64,000 bases of DNA from Brachyhypopomus gauderio (taxonomy: Eukaryota > Chordata > Actinopteri > Gymnotiformes > Hypopomidae), in the NCBI RefSeq assembly GCF_052324685.1, contig NW_027506900.1:1379764-1443763 (forward strand), read 5' to 3'. The notes beneath the pieces were generated by a model. The model searched no databases and was not told the DNA's origin. It worked only from the letters and a program-made list of their open reading frames with translations. The position numbers and the translations under genes were made by a program. Shown here piece by piece: positions 33,589 to 47,327 of this stretch; position 1 is the first letter of the stretch; each line of letters starts with the position of its first letter.

Positions 33589-36500
33589 TCACTCTCTCAC
33601 TCTCTCTCTCACACACACATACACACACACACAACCCAGCATGCTCTCTCACACACACACACACACACACACTACCCAGCATACACACACACACACACAC
33701 ACACACTACCCAGCATACACACACACACACACACACACACTACCCAGCATACACACACACACAATACCCAGCATGCTCGCACACTTCCCTCCCAAACTCC
33801 CATCAGGTTCCCTGCAATGTTTCAGAGCTGAATGGTGAAAGGTTATGAATGAGGAGCCACACCTCCCTCGCATCATCTCAGGATGGAGGAAAGAGGAAAA
33901 CAACCCAGAAGAGAACAAAATGAGCAAAGCCACTGCACACGTGGACAGCGCCTTACCCAGGTTGTCGATGCTGTAGTAGCGCTGTTTGTAGTCGACTTTG
34001 ATGGTCTGCGCGTGAGGGCTCCCTATGCCATAGGCAATGCTGTAGCCCCTCACCACGATGTCTTGGTTCTCCGGTGGAGTCCAGCTCACCACGATGCTGT
34101 TCACGAGGGGCCGCACGTGCAACGAACTGGGCATTCCAGGCACCTGAGTCTCTGCAAAACACACACGCACGCACGCCTAACATTAGTGCACATAGATATA
34201 CGCAGACACGTTCGCACGCACGTGCGGACACAGTCTGTTTTGCATTCGGTTGCTAATAAACGGGTAAAACCAAGACGCATGCTTTAGAAGTCAGCTCTAA
34301 TAAAGGCGGAGCTGAGCAAGGTCTCCAATTCAGGGTCCTGGAACTGATCCCAGATCAGGCAGCAGCGAGGTCCCCTTAACCCAGCACGACTCTCCCTTGT
34401 GAGAGAGACGCAACTTCAAACCCAGAATGGAGGTGGGAAACTCCTATTCTGGATCTCTCCTTCATAATCACAGAAGAAAAGGGCAAGTGACAAAAAACAA
34501 CAAAAAAAGATCCTCGTTTATTTCTGGCACAAGTTAAAAGAAAGGCTTATATTACAGAGCCATTTCTGCCGGCGAGCTTAACTCCACGCCTCTGAGTGGA
34601 TCTGCAGCCCTGCTTCTTTTTTTTACAGAGAACATGGAGCCAGAACTTTCCTTGAAAACCCATTGGGTTTGGAGATATTAAACTAATTAATTAGTTTACA
34701 TCTAAGCCAGCTCGCAGTGCTGTTTCAAGCGACGGTTTCTTGTCAGTGCTTCAACAGCCACGGACGTGTTCGTGAGGGGAAAAAAGCAAACAAACCCAGA
34801 GCTGCAGAACTCTGTTGTATGCTCTGGCTCACAAGGGCTGTGTTGATGCGAATGAGAGTGCGCACTTCTTAATCCATCTTAGCTGCCCTAATCGGCCCAA
34901 ACACTCGGGGCTATCTGTCCTCGCTGCTTCTGCCTGTCTCTGAACAACAGAGCAGGGACGAAACCCCCCAAACCCCGACTCCTTCAACAGCATGCTGAAA
35001 TCATTCAGCCACACAGAACCCAACCAGGGAGATCAACTGCCACGAAAACTGGATGTAACGCAGCTGCACTTCAAACAGAGCGGCACGGAATGTCATCTTT
35101 AATAGCAGCGAAAGCTTTCGGTGCCAGCACTCGGCCCTAATGCCGAGCAATTGCCCTCGCGTGATTCTATGAGTCTTTAACTCTCACTTCCCGTATACAG
35201 CACGGGGGTGTACAGAACCAAGAACAGACCCAACACAATAAACAAAGAGGCAGAACACGAGAACAACACGGACCAGCAGAACACGGACCAGCTGACCAAG
35301 AGGGAAGATACTTCTCTTTGAAAGATGTCGCAGTGCCACAATACGTCTAGCAAAAACTACCCAATGCACACAGCTACAACTACCCAATATAAAATCTTCC
35401 ACACAATAAACACAAAGGCTGAATGTGATATGTAAGTGACTATAGCGAGACTCAGTTAGATTTAGGATTATACAGCATTCATCAATGTGATCTGAGGCTG
35501 TTTCTACCGCATGGAGTGTGAGTTCTCGACGAGGCTTTCATCCCACTGTCTGAGTATTCCACCCAATCACACACACTCACACAGCGTGACGAGCACACAA
35601 CCTTCAACCCACAACCCTCAGCAGGCTTTACATGTAGTTTCGTCATATCGCAATTTTGGTACGCAGACATGTTGCCTATATAACACATCTGTGCTGCAAT
35701 AAGGTGTTGGCCACCATCCCTTAATTAAAAGATTCATCAGAAGGACCTAGTGGCTCGACTGCCCTCAGCGCTCGGAGAAAGGCCACGGCTGGGGCGGCCA
35801 GCCCTCTCTGGGCTGGGCTGGGCTGGAGAGACGTCTCCAGAACACAGATGAAGAGCTGCATTATTCAACAAGGCATTCAGTATTGATGCGCTACAGTCTA
35901 TCTGTGTGCTCCCGTTTGATCTGTGTTTAATAACTTCCTACTCTCTTATCTCCCAGTCCTCCTCCACACCAGACGAGCCCGCGCAGTGATCAATAACGGC
36001 AGCTTCCCCCCCTCCAACATCTACCGGGACAGAGACGCCGCCGCTCAAGCGGAACGGAGGCACACGTCTCCCGCGACGCTTTTAGAGAGCGACCGCTTCT
36101 GGACCGCGCCTCGGCCGCCGGGCGCTCTTGACCCTCCCCTGATCCCGCGAGGCGTCCCCGCTGCTCTCTTACCGTCCAAGTCGCTCTGGAAGGTCTCGGC
36201 GGCGAGCCATTCGCTGGCGGGGCCCGTGCCGTTGGCCGTGCTGGCCGACAGCCGCAGCGAGTACTCGGTTCCTCTGTCCAGACCTACGGCGAAACGCAGC
36301 CCCGTCAGCCCCGCCCTGCTCTCGCTACGCCCCAGCTCACTCCACGCTCGGCACATAAATGATAAATGATGAGATAGTTGCTCCTGCTCTTTAGTGATGG
36401 ATTTGTGCTACGGCTTCCCGCCTCTGGATTTACAGCTGCAAGGTCGACCACACTGAATCACAGGCCGTTGGGCAGCTGGCAGGGGCTTTCGGGTGATGGG

Positions 36501-39500
36501 ATTAACTGTTTATTCTCGTGAGAGGGCACAGGAAGCAAGTATCGAAGTGGTAAAGAAACGTGCACAAACAAACAGAAACAACCCGACTCACCATCTATGA
36601 GGTGGTAAAGCTGGGTGGTCACGAGCTCAGTAGCCTCTCCCCTCCGCCCACTCTTCTTGTAGCGTATCTTATAGGCCGTCAGCTCCCCGTTCAAGGTGCC
36701 GGGAGGCGGGGGTTGCCACCGGACCATGATGCTCTGGGGTATCAAACCGAGGAGAGAGCCCAGCAGAGAACAAGGCTGATGTTAAGTCAAACATAACCCA
36801 TCATAGTCTGTTCCTGGCCTCTGCCTTAGGAGATCAAGTTAGCAGTGGTACACGTGCTTCATCCTGGTGTTTCATCTCCAGTGGCGTGGTTTCACTGCGG
36901 CACGCTAAGGACATGTGCAGGTATGGGCCACTCTCCCACTTACCTCTGTATGGCACTGCTTAGCAACCGCACATTATCATTCCAGACATATCAGACATTA
37001 CCCATGCAGACCCAGTGCCGTGATTTGCATACAGAGGGAAATCAGGAAACAAACGATCCAAAGATAAGAACGATATGCAGTCGCACGAAACTGCTCCTCT
37101 AAAGGTGCCGAGAGGCCGGCCCGTCCGAACGGCCTAAGTGAAATCCTCAGGAGGCGTACACCGCAGGACAACACATGCCATTTTATCGGCTGTCCTCTTT
37201 CACGCTCTGCGAATCGCTCCGTATCTGTGGAGGATTACGACTCGGCCCTCCGCAGCTCAGCTCTGGGCAGAATATTCTAGAAATCTGAACATGTAGCAGC
37301 TGCTCCTCTTCTCATCTTCAAAGCTATAGTTCTTCTCACTTAAAAACGCATTTTAGGACATACATATGAGACATATGTATAAACATATGAGAAATATGCA
37401 TCTTTAGGCAACTTAAAAATGCTCGCCTTAAAAACGCCAAGGAGAAATAACAAGCAAGCTAGGTGTACAATTCAGAGTGTGAAGGAATCAATGAGCTGTG
37501 CGCGAACGGATCCCAAAAACATATTAGAAATGAAGGCAGTAGCAGGATGGCCATTAGAGTTACCTGAGGTCTGTCCCAACACATTACTACATTTGGTAAA
37601 TGAGGAACCAGCATTTGCATATGCCGTCTATACTAATTTGCTCATAAAAGTAAAACCGGATTCAAATAATACTTTTCCAAATGTATTTTAAATCATTCAT
37701 TGTTTTGCTTCTGTAAGTCCTGCATACATCCTGGTACTTACCCTCGAGTTCTGGACTTCAAGTGAGACGTTCTGTGGCGCAGCGCTGGGTACTGTAAAAA
37801 CAAAGATGGCCAGATGGTTTTAGGAAAACATCATCGTGGATGCCCAGCTATTTGTTTCCTCGGTAACTAAATGTCTGGACTCATGCGGAGGGCTTGTTTA
37901 CGAATCCTGTTCAGTCGTAGTGAGAGTTTATTTTGGATTCTGTCATCTTTCTAAATTACACTTTGGGAATCATATTCCCTGAAGAGACATTAACAGGTAC
38001 TACTGCAAATGAAAAACTACTGGGTTGCTTTGTGTGTGAGTGTGTGTGTGTGTGTGTGTGTGTTTAAGAAAAAGAATAAGAAAGAAAATGACAGTGTGTG
38101 CAAGGGAGGAGCAGAGACATGGAGAAAATGAGCAAGTGTGTGAGAGAGGAGTGCGCGAATGTGTTCAGTATCGGCTTGTCATTTACTGTGGGTTGTTCTT
38201 CATTAAACCGTCTCCACTCCCCTGTTCTCACATTTCATTTTTTCCCCAAAGTTATGGAACACCACCTGCCACACTCCTATAGTGACAACCCCATCTCACC
38301 TTCTCTTTGGGCCAGAGAAGACTCTGAGCAGTAAACACCAGATTTCATGTGCACACTTGTTTTTTAATTGAATGATTCTACAGTACGATAATAAAGCAAC
38401 CATTAAAGGAGACACAGAGACAGACGAGGAATCCTTTTCTCATTTAACACTACCACTACAAGGTCCATAACAGGACAGGGGTGCCTACCATCAGAGAGCG
38501 TCTGGACGAGCAGGTCTTCGGTGGACACCCCGGGACCATGCTTGTTGTAAGCCACAACTCTGAAACTGTACTCTGTGAACTTCTTCAGCCCTGTCATCGT
38601 GTAGGACAGGCCTGCAACATCTATATCCTGAGAAACACAAACCAAATGAGTGGAAATCAGGTCAGCGAAAGAAGCCTTTCCAGAAACATGCATTTCACAC
38701 GAAGGATTGACCCACAGGATCACTAAGGTAAGGGCTAAGGACACAAACCCAAACACAGTTCCTCGCCCCCACCTGTTCCATATCCAGACCCTTCTCGTTG
38801 TAGTAAAGCTTATACGTGTGGATCTCCCCGTTGCCAGTGAGCGGTCTCTCCCAGGTGAGCGTGACTGAGGTGGGAGTGATGGACACTGCCTGTAGGTTGG
38901 GGGCAGGACCCGGTACCTGCACTGGAATGACCAGACGAGGGAACATTGCTTTTAGAATATAATTTCACACACTCTCCCCCCGTCCCATCAGCTCAGCCAT
39001 AACCGCCACGGCATCCACGGCCCTTCGAGAGATCTGAAAGAGAAGTTACAGAAACACTATTGCATGTCAGTTGTGGGCGAAACATGGTTTTTCCAATTAC
39101 AGCCCTCACGTCTGGCAAAGGACGGTCCACACGCTCTTCCTCGTGACCGTCCAGACTCTCTCACCGGGAGCGCTCCGAGCTCACATCACACTCAGCGCAG
39201 ACAGCGCAGAGTCAGACGCTTCAAAAGGGTGCGTCTCCCGCCAAACTTCTGACTGACAGTTCTAGTTCTGCCTCATGCCTCTTTTGTTCGACTGCTTGTT
39301 TTTCTCAATCCTGAAACTTTACAGTGTACTGAGGCGTGAGATGACACACTTCCTTCCTGCACAGCAGGCACCTTTGAGTAATGACAATCTCGCACGCAAA
39401 GAGGCACAAAATCCGCCATGCCTGATGCACAGCGAGGCTCCAGAAGAGATTTCCTCTCTCAATCACTACGCAAACGTGTTTTGTAGTCTACGACTGGTGT

Positions 39501-42500
39501 TCAAAGAGAAAAGTCTCCCAAAAAGGTGTAGGCGTGACGACATAGAAGCAACACCATTTGTTGCCGTTGTTTAAAGTCGACAGGCGAGCAAAATTCAGTC
39601 TTTGTGTTGAATATGTGGTGTTTAGTACCAGCGAACGGCTAGCATTTACCATGCTAGCACGTGCATGAACCCATAACAGGGTGTGAGGAGAGGCCCACGT
39701 ATACCAGCCATCCATACCTGGGTACCCCACACATCTCAGTGTGTCCTCACAGCATACATACCTCATACAAGCTAAATCACCCAAAAACGCAACACGTCAC
39801 TCTTCGATACCAGCCAGGTCAACGGTGGAGCTGTCTAAATACTCAGCGTTCTCGCACACATGCCGGGCCGGCTGTCCGAATGGTGAGCTCAGACAGAGAA
39901 CGCTTCAGTGCGAAGGTCACTGCAATCCCCACCCTGGGTGTGCTCGCCTCACTTTTAGTATTCTGCTCAGTTTGGTCGGAGTAAACACACAAGCAAACTT
40001 GGACTCCACACAAACGGGTCCTGTTTGGCTCCGATGGGCAGGATCGGGTGGGCCTACCACAGGCTTGGCCCAGCTTCTGCAGGCCGCGCTGAGATGTGGG
40101 GGGGCCCGCGGGACTACGGCAGTGTTTGCGTTCATGTCCTACCTTCAGGCTGGGTGGCCACAGTGAGGGGGGCCGAGCTTTCACCCAGGCCGTTTCTGTT
40201 GGACGCCACCACCCTGAAGGTGTACTTGGTGTCAGGAACGAGGTTCTGAACGGTGACCTGCATCTCTCCCGGGGCCGTGGTGTTCTCCACGCGCTCCCTG
40301 TTGAGGCAGAACGCGCAGGCGTGAAAAGGTTACGGGACGCCTCGCTTCAAACTGAGAAGTGAAGGCATCTCATCACAAGATTCTGGACTGGCTCCTGTGA
40401 AGCTCTTCGGCAATGCACGAAGGGGCGTTAGAACATGGACCTACCTGCTGGAGCCGTCGAGGCTGTAGAACACCGAGTAGGTGAGGTTCTCTCCATGCAC
40501 CTCTGCCGGTAGACGCCAGGTCAGCTTGATGAAGCGTGTGGAGACCAGTGATGCCATGAGGTCCCTGGGGGCCGTGGGGGCGGGGCCTGTGCGCTCGCCC
40601 TGGCCGGAGGCTACATGGTCAGTAGTGGCACTGGTCAGTGAGGGGACAGCAGACGTGGGGAGGGCAACGTCTGTTGTTTCACAGGTGGGAGGGGGCAAGA
40701 TGGAGGAGACAGGGAGGGTAAAATAAAGATAGGGAGGTGGGGGGGAGGAAAGGAGGGCGAGAAAAACAGGAAAAACAAAAGAAAATAATAAAATTGACAC
40801 ACACAAACACAAAAAAAGTCCAAACACATTCCACTATGTAAAAGACATAAAAGAAAACCACCAAATTTACAATGGAGTGAGAGCACCAGCGATGGATATG
40901 CTGGATGCTAGCATGCAAGACGATACACAGGCTAAAGCCAAGGCCAGCACCGAGGAGATGAAACGTCATTAACGAATCTCACATCCGTCAGCACAAAGCT
41001 AATTACGGCTTCCCATCTGTTGCTGACATTGAGTACTGCTTATCTCTCAAATAAATTCATTTGAGTGCAACACTACCTGATTATTTTGTGTTGCATTTCT
41101 AAACGGCAGGACTAAAAGCTTTGAGTGAAGGTGAAATCTGAATCATAACAGGCTGGGCTTGCTGGAGCTTCCGTTTTATTTTCTCCCAAAATTATGGCCG
41201 TGAAAATCTGATGCTAGGAGTGCTAATCTGATTCCAGCCCTTTGAAGACGGGCGGGGGGTGGACCTTCACTCCTCTGGTCCTCTGGCCTTTGCCTGGATG
41301 TGTGTGAGGGCGCTACACCCATCAGCGCTCGGTAAAGCTCAACCAGACGCCTGTGCTTCTGCTGGCCACTCGCCGAATGCCCATCAGCCTATTTAGGAGC
41401 TGGGAGGTGCCACGCAGTGTAGCCCCTCCCACGGTGAACACTCCAGGCAATTCATTACGTTCATTTGTGCAGGTTCGGGCTTGGGCCCAGCCGGAGGGGC
41501 AGATAATAGCCACCTCACTGGCCAGCTTCGCACGGCAGCCAGTGGAGGGTGGAGGGAGGGGTGGGGGGGGCACTCATGTCCGGACCACAGCACTGACGTG
41601 CCACTGCGCCCAGTGTGTCAAGTTCTGTATCATACAGCTGAGGAAGTGAATTCAAAATGGAACAGAGTAGAACAGAGCGGGATGTAACGAGCCAGACTGA
41701 AGTGAGGCCGGGGGGGGCTGAAAGGCGGAGAGTGCGTGCGTGCGTCCAGGGAGAGCGCCAGGGGGCCGGTCTTCGCCCGGGCCTCGTCTCACCGCACAGA
41801 CAGACATTTGGAGCAGCAGCTCCGCCAGGCCAGACGGCTGCCAGCCCAGCGGGCTTGGCAGGGCGGTGCCGTCTGCTGCCAGCGCCGAGCCCCCTGGGAG
41901 CAGAGCCGCTCGCCGCGTGCTCGACGGGCCCAGCGGCCGACCGCATCCACGCTGACGTCTGCTGAGGGCTGGCTGGGGTGCGTGAGGCCGGGGTCGCTCG
42001 GGGGTGAGGGAGGCCTGTGGCTCCAGCAAAACCCTTAAAGTGATTTGAGTTATGGGAAAACAGTTAGGAAGGTGCTGCACTTCTCTAAAGCATCTCCACA
42101 GACGATCTAAAGTCCCACGTGAGCCGTGACGTACGCGACCCTGTGGTTCGGCCCGGCTAGGCTGGGTTCGTTCTGCCCCCGCTCACGTGCGACTGTGGTC
42201 GTCCGGCTTCTGGATCGGTCCTGTTTAACCAATCATCGGTTCAAAGAGGCCTTTCATATCCAAGCCTTGGGCTGCTTCCAGTGAGCTGGTGGGTAAAAGC
42301 TTGTGGGTGAACGTCTTTTTTAACGATGCACGATCTTAAAGCAGATTAAGTGAGATAAAGACTGCATATTAAAACAGGCCGGCGCGCCCAGACGCCAAGA
42401 GTCACAACCATAATGACAATTCCTCAGTTTCCAACAGGCTGTAATATAAACTGCCCCATGATGCTGGTTAAATGTACAACATCCTCAGGAAAAGTACAGA

Positions 42501-44422
42501 ACAGCCCGTCAGGTGGGCCTGAGCCGACTCCTGCTGTGTCGTCCGGGTCACTCTTTCCCAGAACCCCACTCTCCCAAACCACGTCACATGACAGCAGGGG
42601 AGAGACACTAGGCCATACTGGGCAAAGCAGAGACCCAAAGATAAGCCCAGCCGGACGGGACCGCCCACGTAGCAGCCCTGCTCCACCGATTCCCACCCCC
42701 CTTTAACACCACTAGCTGTGTTTGTTAACGGCTCCGTGGGGTGGGAGGGCCTTGTGGAGTCGGGGCGGAGCCACACCCTACAGATAACGCCAGAGGGCCT
42801 ATAAACACACAGGCCTGCCACTGCAGGGGGGCATTAATGCTGCTCTTTAAAAGAAAGATGGACAGCATTCAGGAAGGGAGCAACAGCTTGGGCAGCGACG
42901 CTGGCGTAGTATTCCCAGTTATTATTAGATGTGTGTTAAAATTACAATGGGGGAAGAAATGTACCGTGTACATTGCCAGCAATGCCTGGTGAGAAGACTG
43001 TGAGCCCTGGTTTATGATGACTGATTCTCCATGAACTCATACCACAATGCATTTAATCAGCACGCACGCACACACACACACACACGCGCGCGCGCGCACA
43101 CACACGCACGCACACACAAATGCAAAGACAGACAGACAGTGACAGAGTGAGAGAGAGAGAGAGAGAGAGATTGAAAGGACAATATTTTATCGAAAACCAC
43201 GTTTTAAGGGTTTGCTCCACAGTACAGGCAAGATTATTTCACCCTTCACGAGTTCTGACACTTCATACTCTTGTGATATCTATCGCAGAGCTCCTGGACT
43301 TTGAAATCTAAACATGGTGCCTCAGGGTGCGGAGGGTACGGCGAGACCAGGCCGCAGTACGGCTTCTCCACACCTGTCAGGGCTGTTCAGCTCGGCCGCT
43401 GCCCTATACACCTCATCAGGAAAAAGCAACGGAGTACCACCACTGGCAGTAACAGTATTACTGGATCCCATGGTGATCTCACTCATATTACAACTAAGGA
43501 TTAATCCTGAGTTGTAAAATGAGGTCATACGATCCAGACCTCACACAAGGGCTGACATAACGCCACAGTTCCCTTTCAGGGAATAGTGAGATGACACCAT
43601 TGATCTTAAGAGTAATCCTCTGACTCAGAAATGTATGAAATACGCCGCTGCTTATGACGATACTGGTAATATGAGAGCTGGTTAAACATCGCTGGACCTA
43701 GGCAGGCCGTGTGCAGCTCTGTGACAGAAAGAACCCAGATCCTGGAAAGTAAGAGGTCTGGACAGCAGTTCACCACAGCGTCAGAACCCCCGGGGGAAGA
43801 CCAGGGGGCGCCGGGCCGAGCATGAGTGACCCTGGAGCCCCCGTCTGCGGCACAGCTCGGGTGGAGCGGCGGTAAACAGCGAGACGACACCATCCAGGGC
43901 CTGGCACGCAGGAAAAAATGACTGATTAGGGTGGAGTAGAGAGAGGCACAGTGCCTGGTGTGGGCAGCACTTCCTGACGGTGCTGATGGAGAGGTGCAAA
44001 TGGGTCTCTCTTGGCACGGCTGTGTTTGTTCAGGGGGCGTGGCCCCACCCAGCCTGGATAACCCACGCCTTTCACCCGCGTCACTCCGACCCCGCGCTGC
44101 TGGGTCCCGCTCCGCTTTGCATTCTGCCCACGTGGGAGAGCTTATCTGGCCGAGTCGAGCGCTCAGCTCTCTGAGCAAACAGGCTCTACCCCCCCCCCCC
44201 ACGCCCTCAACATCCCTGCAGGACAGACCAGCTCATCAGCACCGATTCAAAACCTCAACCACACCTGATTGCTCATTGACGCAGGCAGCGGAATCACTAC
44301 CTCTGCAAGACACGAGCAGGCAGAGAGACAAAGCCAATCTGGGGTAGGGGAGTGTGAGGGCAGTGTTTCTACCCCCTGTAATCTTCAGGATACCCAAGGA
44401 AACCCAACACTGAGTACTCATG

Positions 44423-44456
<34 letters not shown>

Positions 44457-44673
44457 CATTTGAAGATATTTAATATTCAGATGTGTTTAATCCACCAATG
44501 CCAGTGAAATTATTGAATGAGCACATGAGGTAGGGAGAGAGAGTGTGATGCAAAATCGCTATTGCTTTCTGTAATTGAGGTTTAAGTTATGGTGTCAGCC
44601 CAGCTGGAGAAGTGAAAAATAGCGCTTTCACACCTTGTAGTCATCTCAGCACGAGGCAACTGTTCACACACGC

Positions 44674-44733
<60 letters not shown>

Positions 44734-46581
44734 ACGTTAACTAGGTGCTAGCCATCTGAATAGAGCCAAAGATTCCTATTAACCTTACAAAACATTCTCA
44801 CAGCCTCCAATCACAGAAAAGAAGACGTACACTTAGCTGCACATTACACTAGAGTCGCGTTCCATTCCACAGGGTCCCTACGCACTGCCTTTGTACTCCC
44901 TACACACTAATCATATGGTGTTGGTCAAGGGAACTACAGTAAATGAAATCCCTTCATTTGAAAGGCAATATCATCACACAGAACACATGTGACCCATGTA
45001 GATTCTCTTGACAGCCTTGTTTGATAACGGGCTAGACTGTGCTCTATGTTAGATTACACTGTTTTGCACCTTAAATACAATTATTTACTTCAAGATAACT
45101 ATCATAAGCCAACTGGGTAATTGAGATTCATTTTCTGGTTGATTTGGAAACTTGGAAACAGGGGGCTTACAGAGCACTGAAAGTTTTAAACAAAATGTAT
45201 AACAGCAATATTAACAGCACTCAGTGAACTTTCACAGGTGACACACTTCAATTTATATGTTGCTCTCCGATAATCAGCCAGCCAGCCAGCCAGCACCTCC
45301 AAATCACCAAAAGATCTTGACGAGACACGCAGTGATTGATGGATGCACTTTGACGGGTGTCAACTTCCTGCATAGCAATAAACTGTTATCCACTAGTGCA
45401 CAGTGATTAATTCTTATCCACACTACAAACCTGCACAGTTTTCACTCCCTACAGTTTGGAATCTCCCTTAAAGGGGCGAAATTCCTTGTGTAGACCACTA
45501 AGCTGACTGGAATGTACCTTTAGCTTCAACGGTCAACATGAGGTCCACATAATCTAGATGTCATGACACAGACCATTTGCCCTCACAACTGCAGTCTGGA
45601 GGTCCTACTGCATGGTGAAGTAGCATCTGGCTAGCACAGTGTTCATGACATGTGGGTGATTGGGTCTGAATAAATACACTTTCACCAGCAAAAAAAAAAA
45701 AAATAAACAAAAAAGAGGAAATAAAATTTAGCCCTGAGTGATTTCTGAGTGGCGCTTGCAACATCTCATTTCCATATCTTCTAACGTTTATTGCCAGCCT
45801 CTCCGGGACACACTGAGAAGGCCTTTCAGGACCTTTAGAGTGGCAGTGCAGCTGAGGAGCTGAGCCGTGGGAGGATCTGAAGATGGGGACGAGGCGTTTC
45901 AGGGCCTTGAGCGTCCTGCGTCCTGCTCCAGCGGGCCGTCTAGCCTCGGCCGTCTCCACACACCAACAAGCAGGAGTGATGAAGTAGCTCGTAGCTGGGC
46001 TTGCTTTGGCTCCCTGTACTGCTACTGCAGCAAGTGACAAAACAATAGGTGCCCAAAGAGAGCCGTTCCTCACACTGTGTCTGTCTGCTTTGGGGCGCGC
46101 ACCAGTGGAGCGGAGCATTAGTGGAGGGGGTGTGGGGGCATATAAACACTGCAAGGACTTTCTCAGCTGGACCCTAAAACTCTAAGGTTCAAATATACTA
46201 CACAGTACTTGCAGCATTGTACAGAGAGCGCTATGATTGTGTTGGTGGCGGCTTGCTTTAAAACGTTTGCAGGTAATACTAGCACAAAGCTAGTGATTCC
46301 CACTTCTCACAGCCCACACACACACACGCACGCACACACACACACACAGTGTAAATGAATCTACAGACAGTGTTAATGAACCAGGCGGTGCAGACAGCAG
46401 TGAGGAGCAGATTTCACACACACCACAATCAATGCAGCGCCACTCGCACCTCCCGTGTGCACCAGAAGCGTGAGAACATGTGCTCACAAGTGCTCGCACG
46501 TGCTCGCACGACACGTCGGCAGAGACGCAGAGAGTGGGGGCCTGTGCCACGCGACACACTCAAGGAGACAGGGAAGGGGAG

Positions 46582-46657
<76 letters not shown>

Positions 46658-47283
46658 CGGAGAGAGACGCATCTCCTGTGTGTTCTTCAAAGCGTGAAAA
46701 ACGAAATGTGTACCTGCATGCGAATCTGCCCGAGTGTGCTGACTCCACCAAGAACACTCAAGAAACAACCGGCTGACGTGAATTCAGCAGTTCTGATGAT
46801 CCAGTCATGATTGGCAAAACCAGTGCCACTCGTAAAACCATTGTAGCCTGTCCCTCATAACCGCTTAGCTCACTGGCTGGGACCAAGACATGGAGGCCAC
46901 ACCACCATCAGCAGTAAACGCTGCCGGTCTCAGAGATGCCACACAGTCACTGTGTGGTGAAGAGGGCGGGGTAATGGGGCAGGGCGGGGTAATGGGCTGG
47001 GGCACAGGACACGGTGAGCCAATGAGACCTTACCCAGTTCTAGGATGATCAGTTGGGCGCTGGCCTGTACATTCCCAGCCTCGTTCTCCGCCAGACACTG
47101 GTAAAAGCCCTCATCAGACTTCACCAAGCCAAGCACCTGCAGGTCATGCTGATTCTGCCACAGAAAATGGACAATACAATGGCGAGTGTTAAAGAGTACT
47201 CAATCAAAACCGCATAAGGCGTCCAGCAACGGCTGCCTGAAGGACGTCTGAGAAGGTCCTGTGACTCATGTTCTAGGACCTTA

Positions 47284-47327
<44 letters not shown>

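Larger units (their letters stand above)
40671..47033 (-). other. neo1: neo1 intron between Ig4 and FN1 (6.4 kb)
   Basis: No exon is supported, although mammalian NEO1 is alternatively spliced at this linker and a short cassette could be hidden. It contains CA/CG mixed repeats (43056-43118), (GA)n (about 43147-43170), (CA)n tracts (44425-44452, 44669-44730, 46317-46347), and a long (TG)n (46586-46654). Confidence 0.6.

Noticed and set aside
43606..44202. 198-codon minus-strand frame
   Set aside because: GC-rich intronic sequence without a recognisable domain; it lies in the Ig4-FN1 intron and has no splice logic.
45561..46154. 197-codon minus-strand frame
   Set aside because: No domain or homology recognised; ends in low-complexity sequence.
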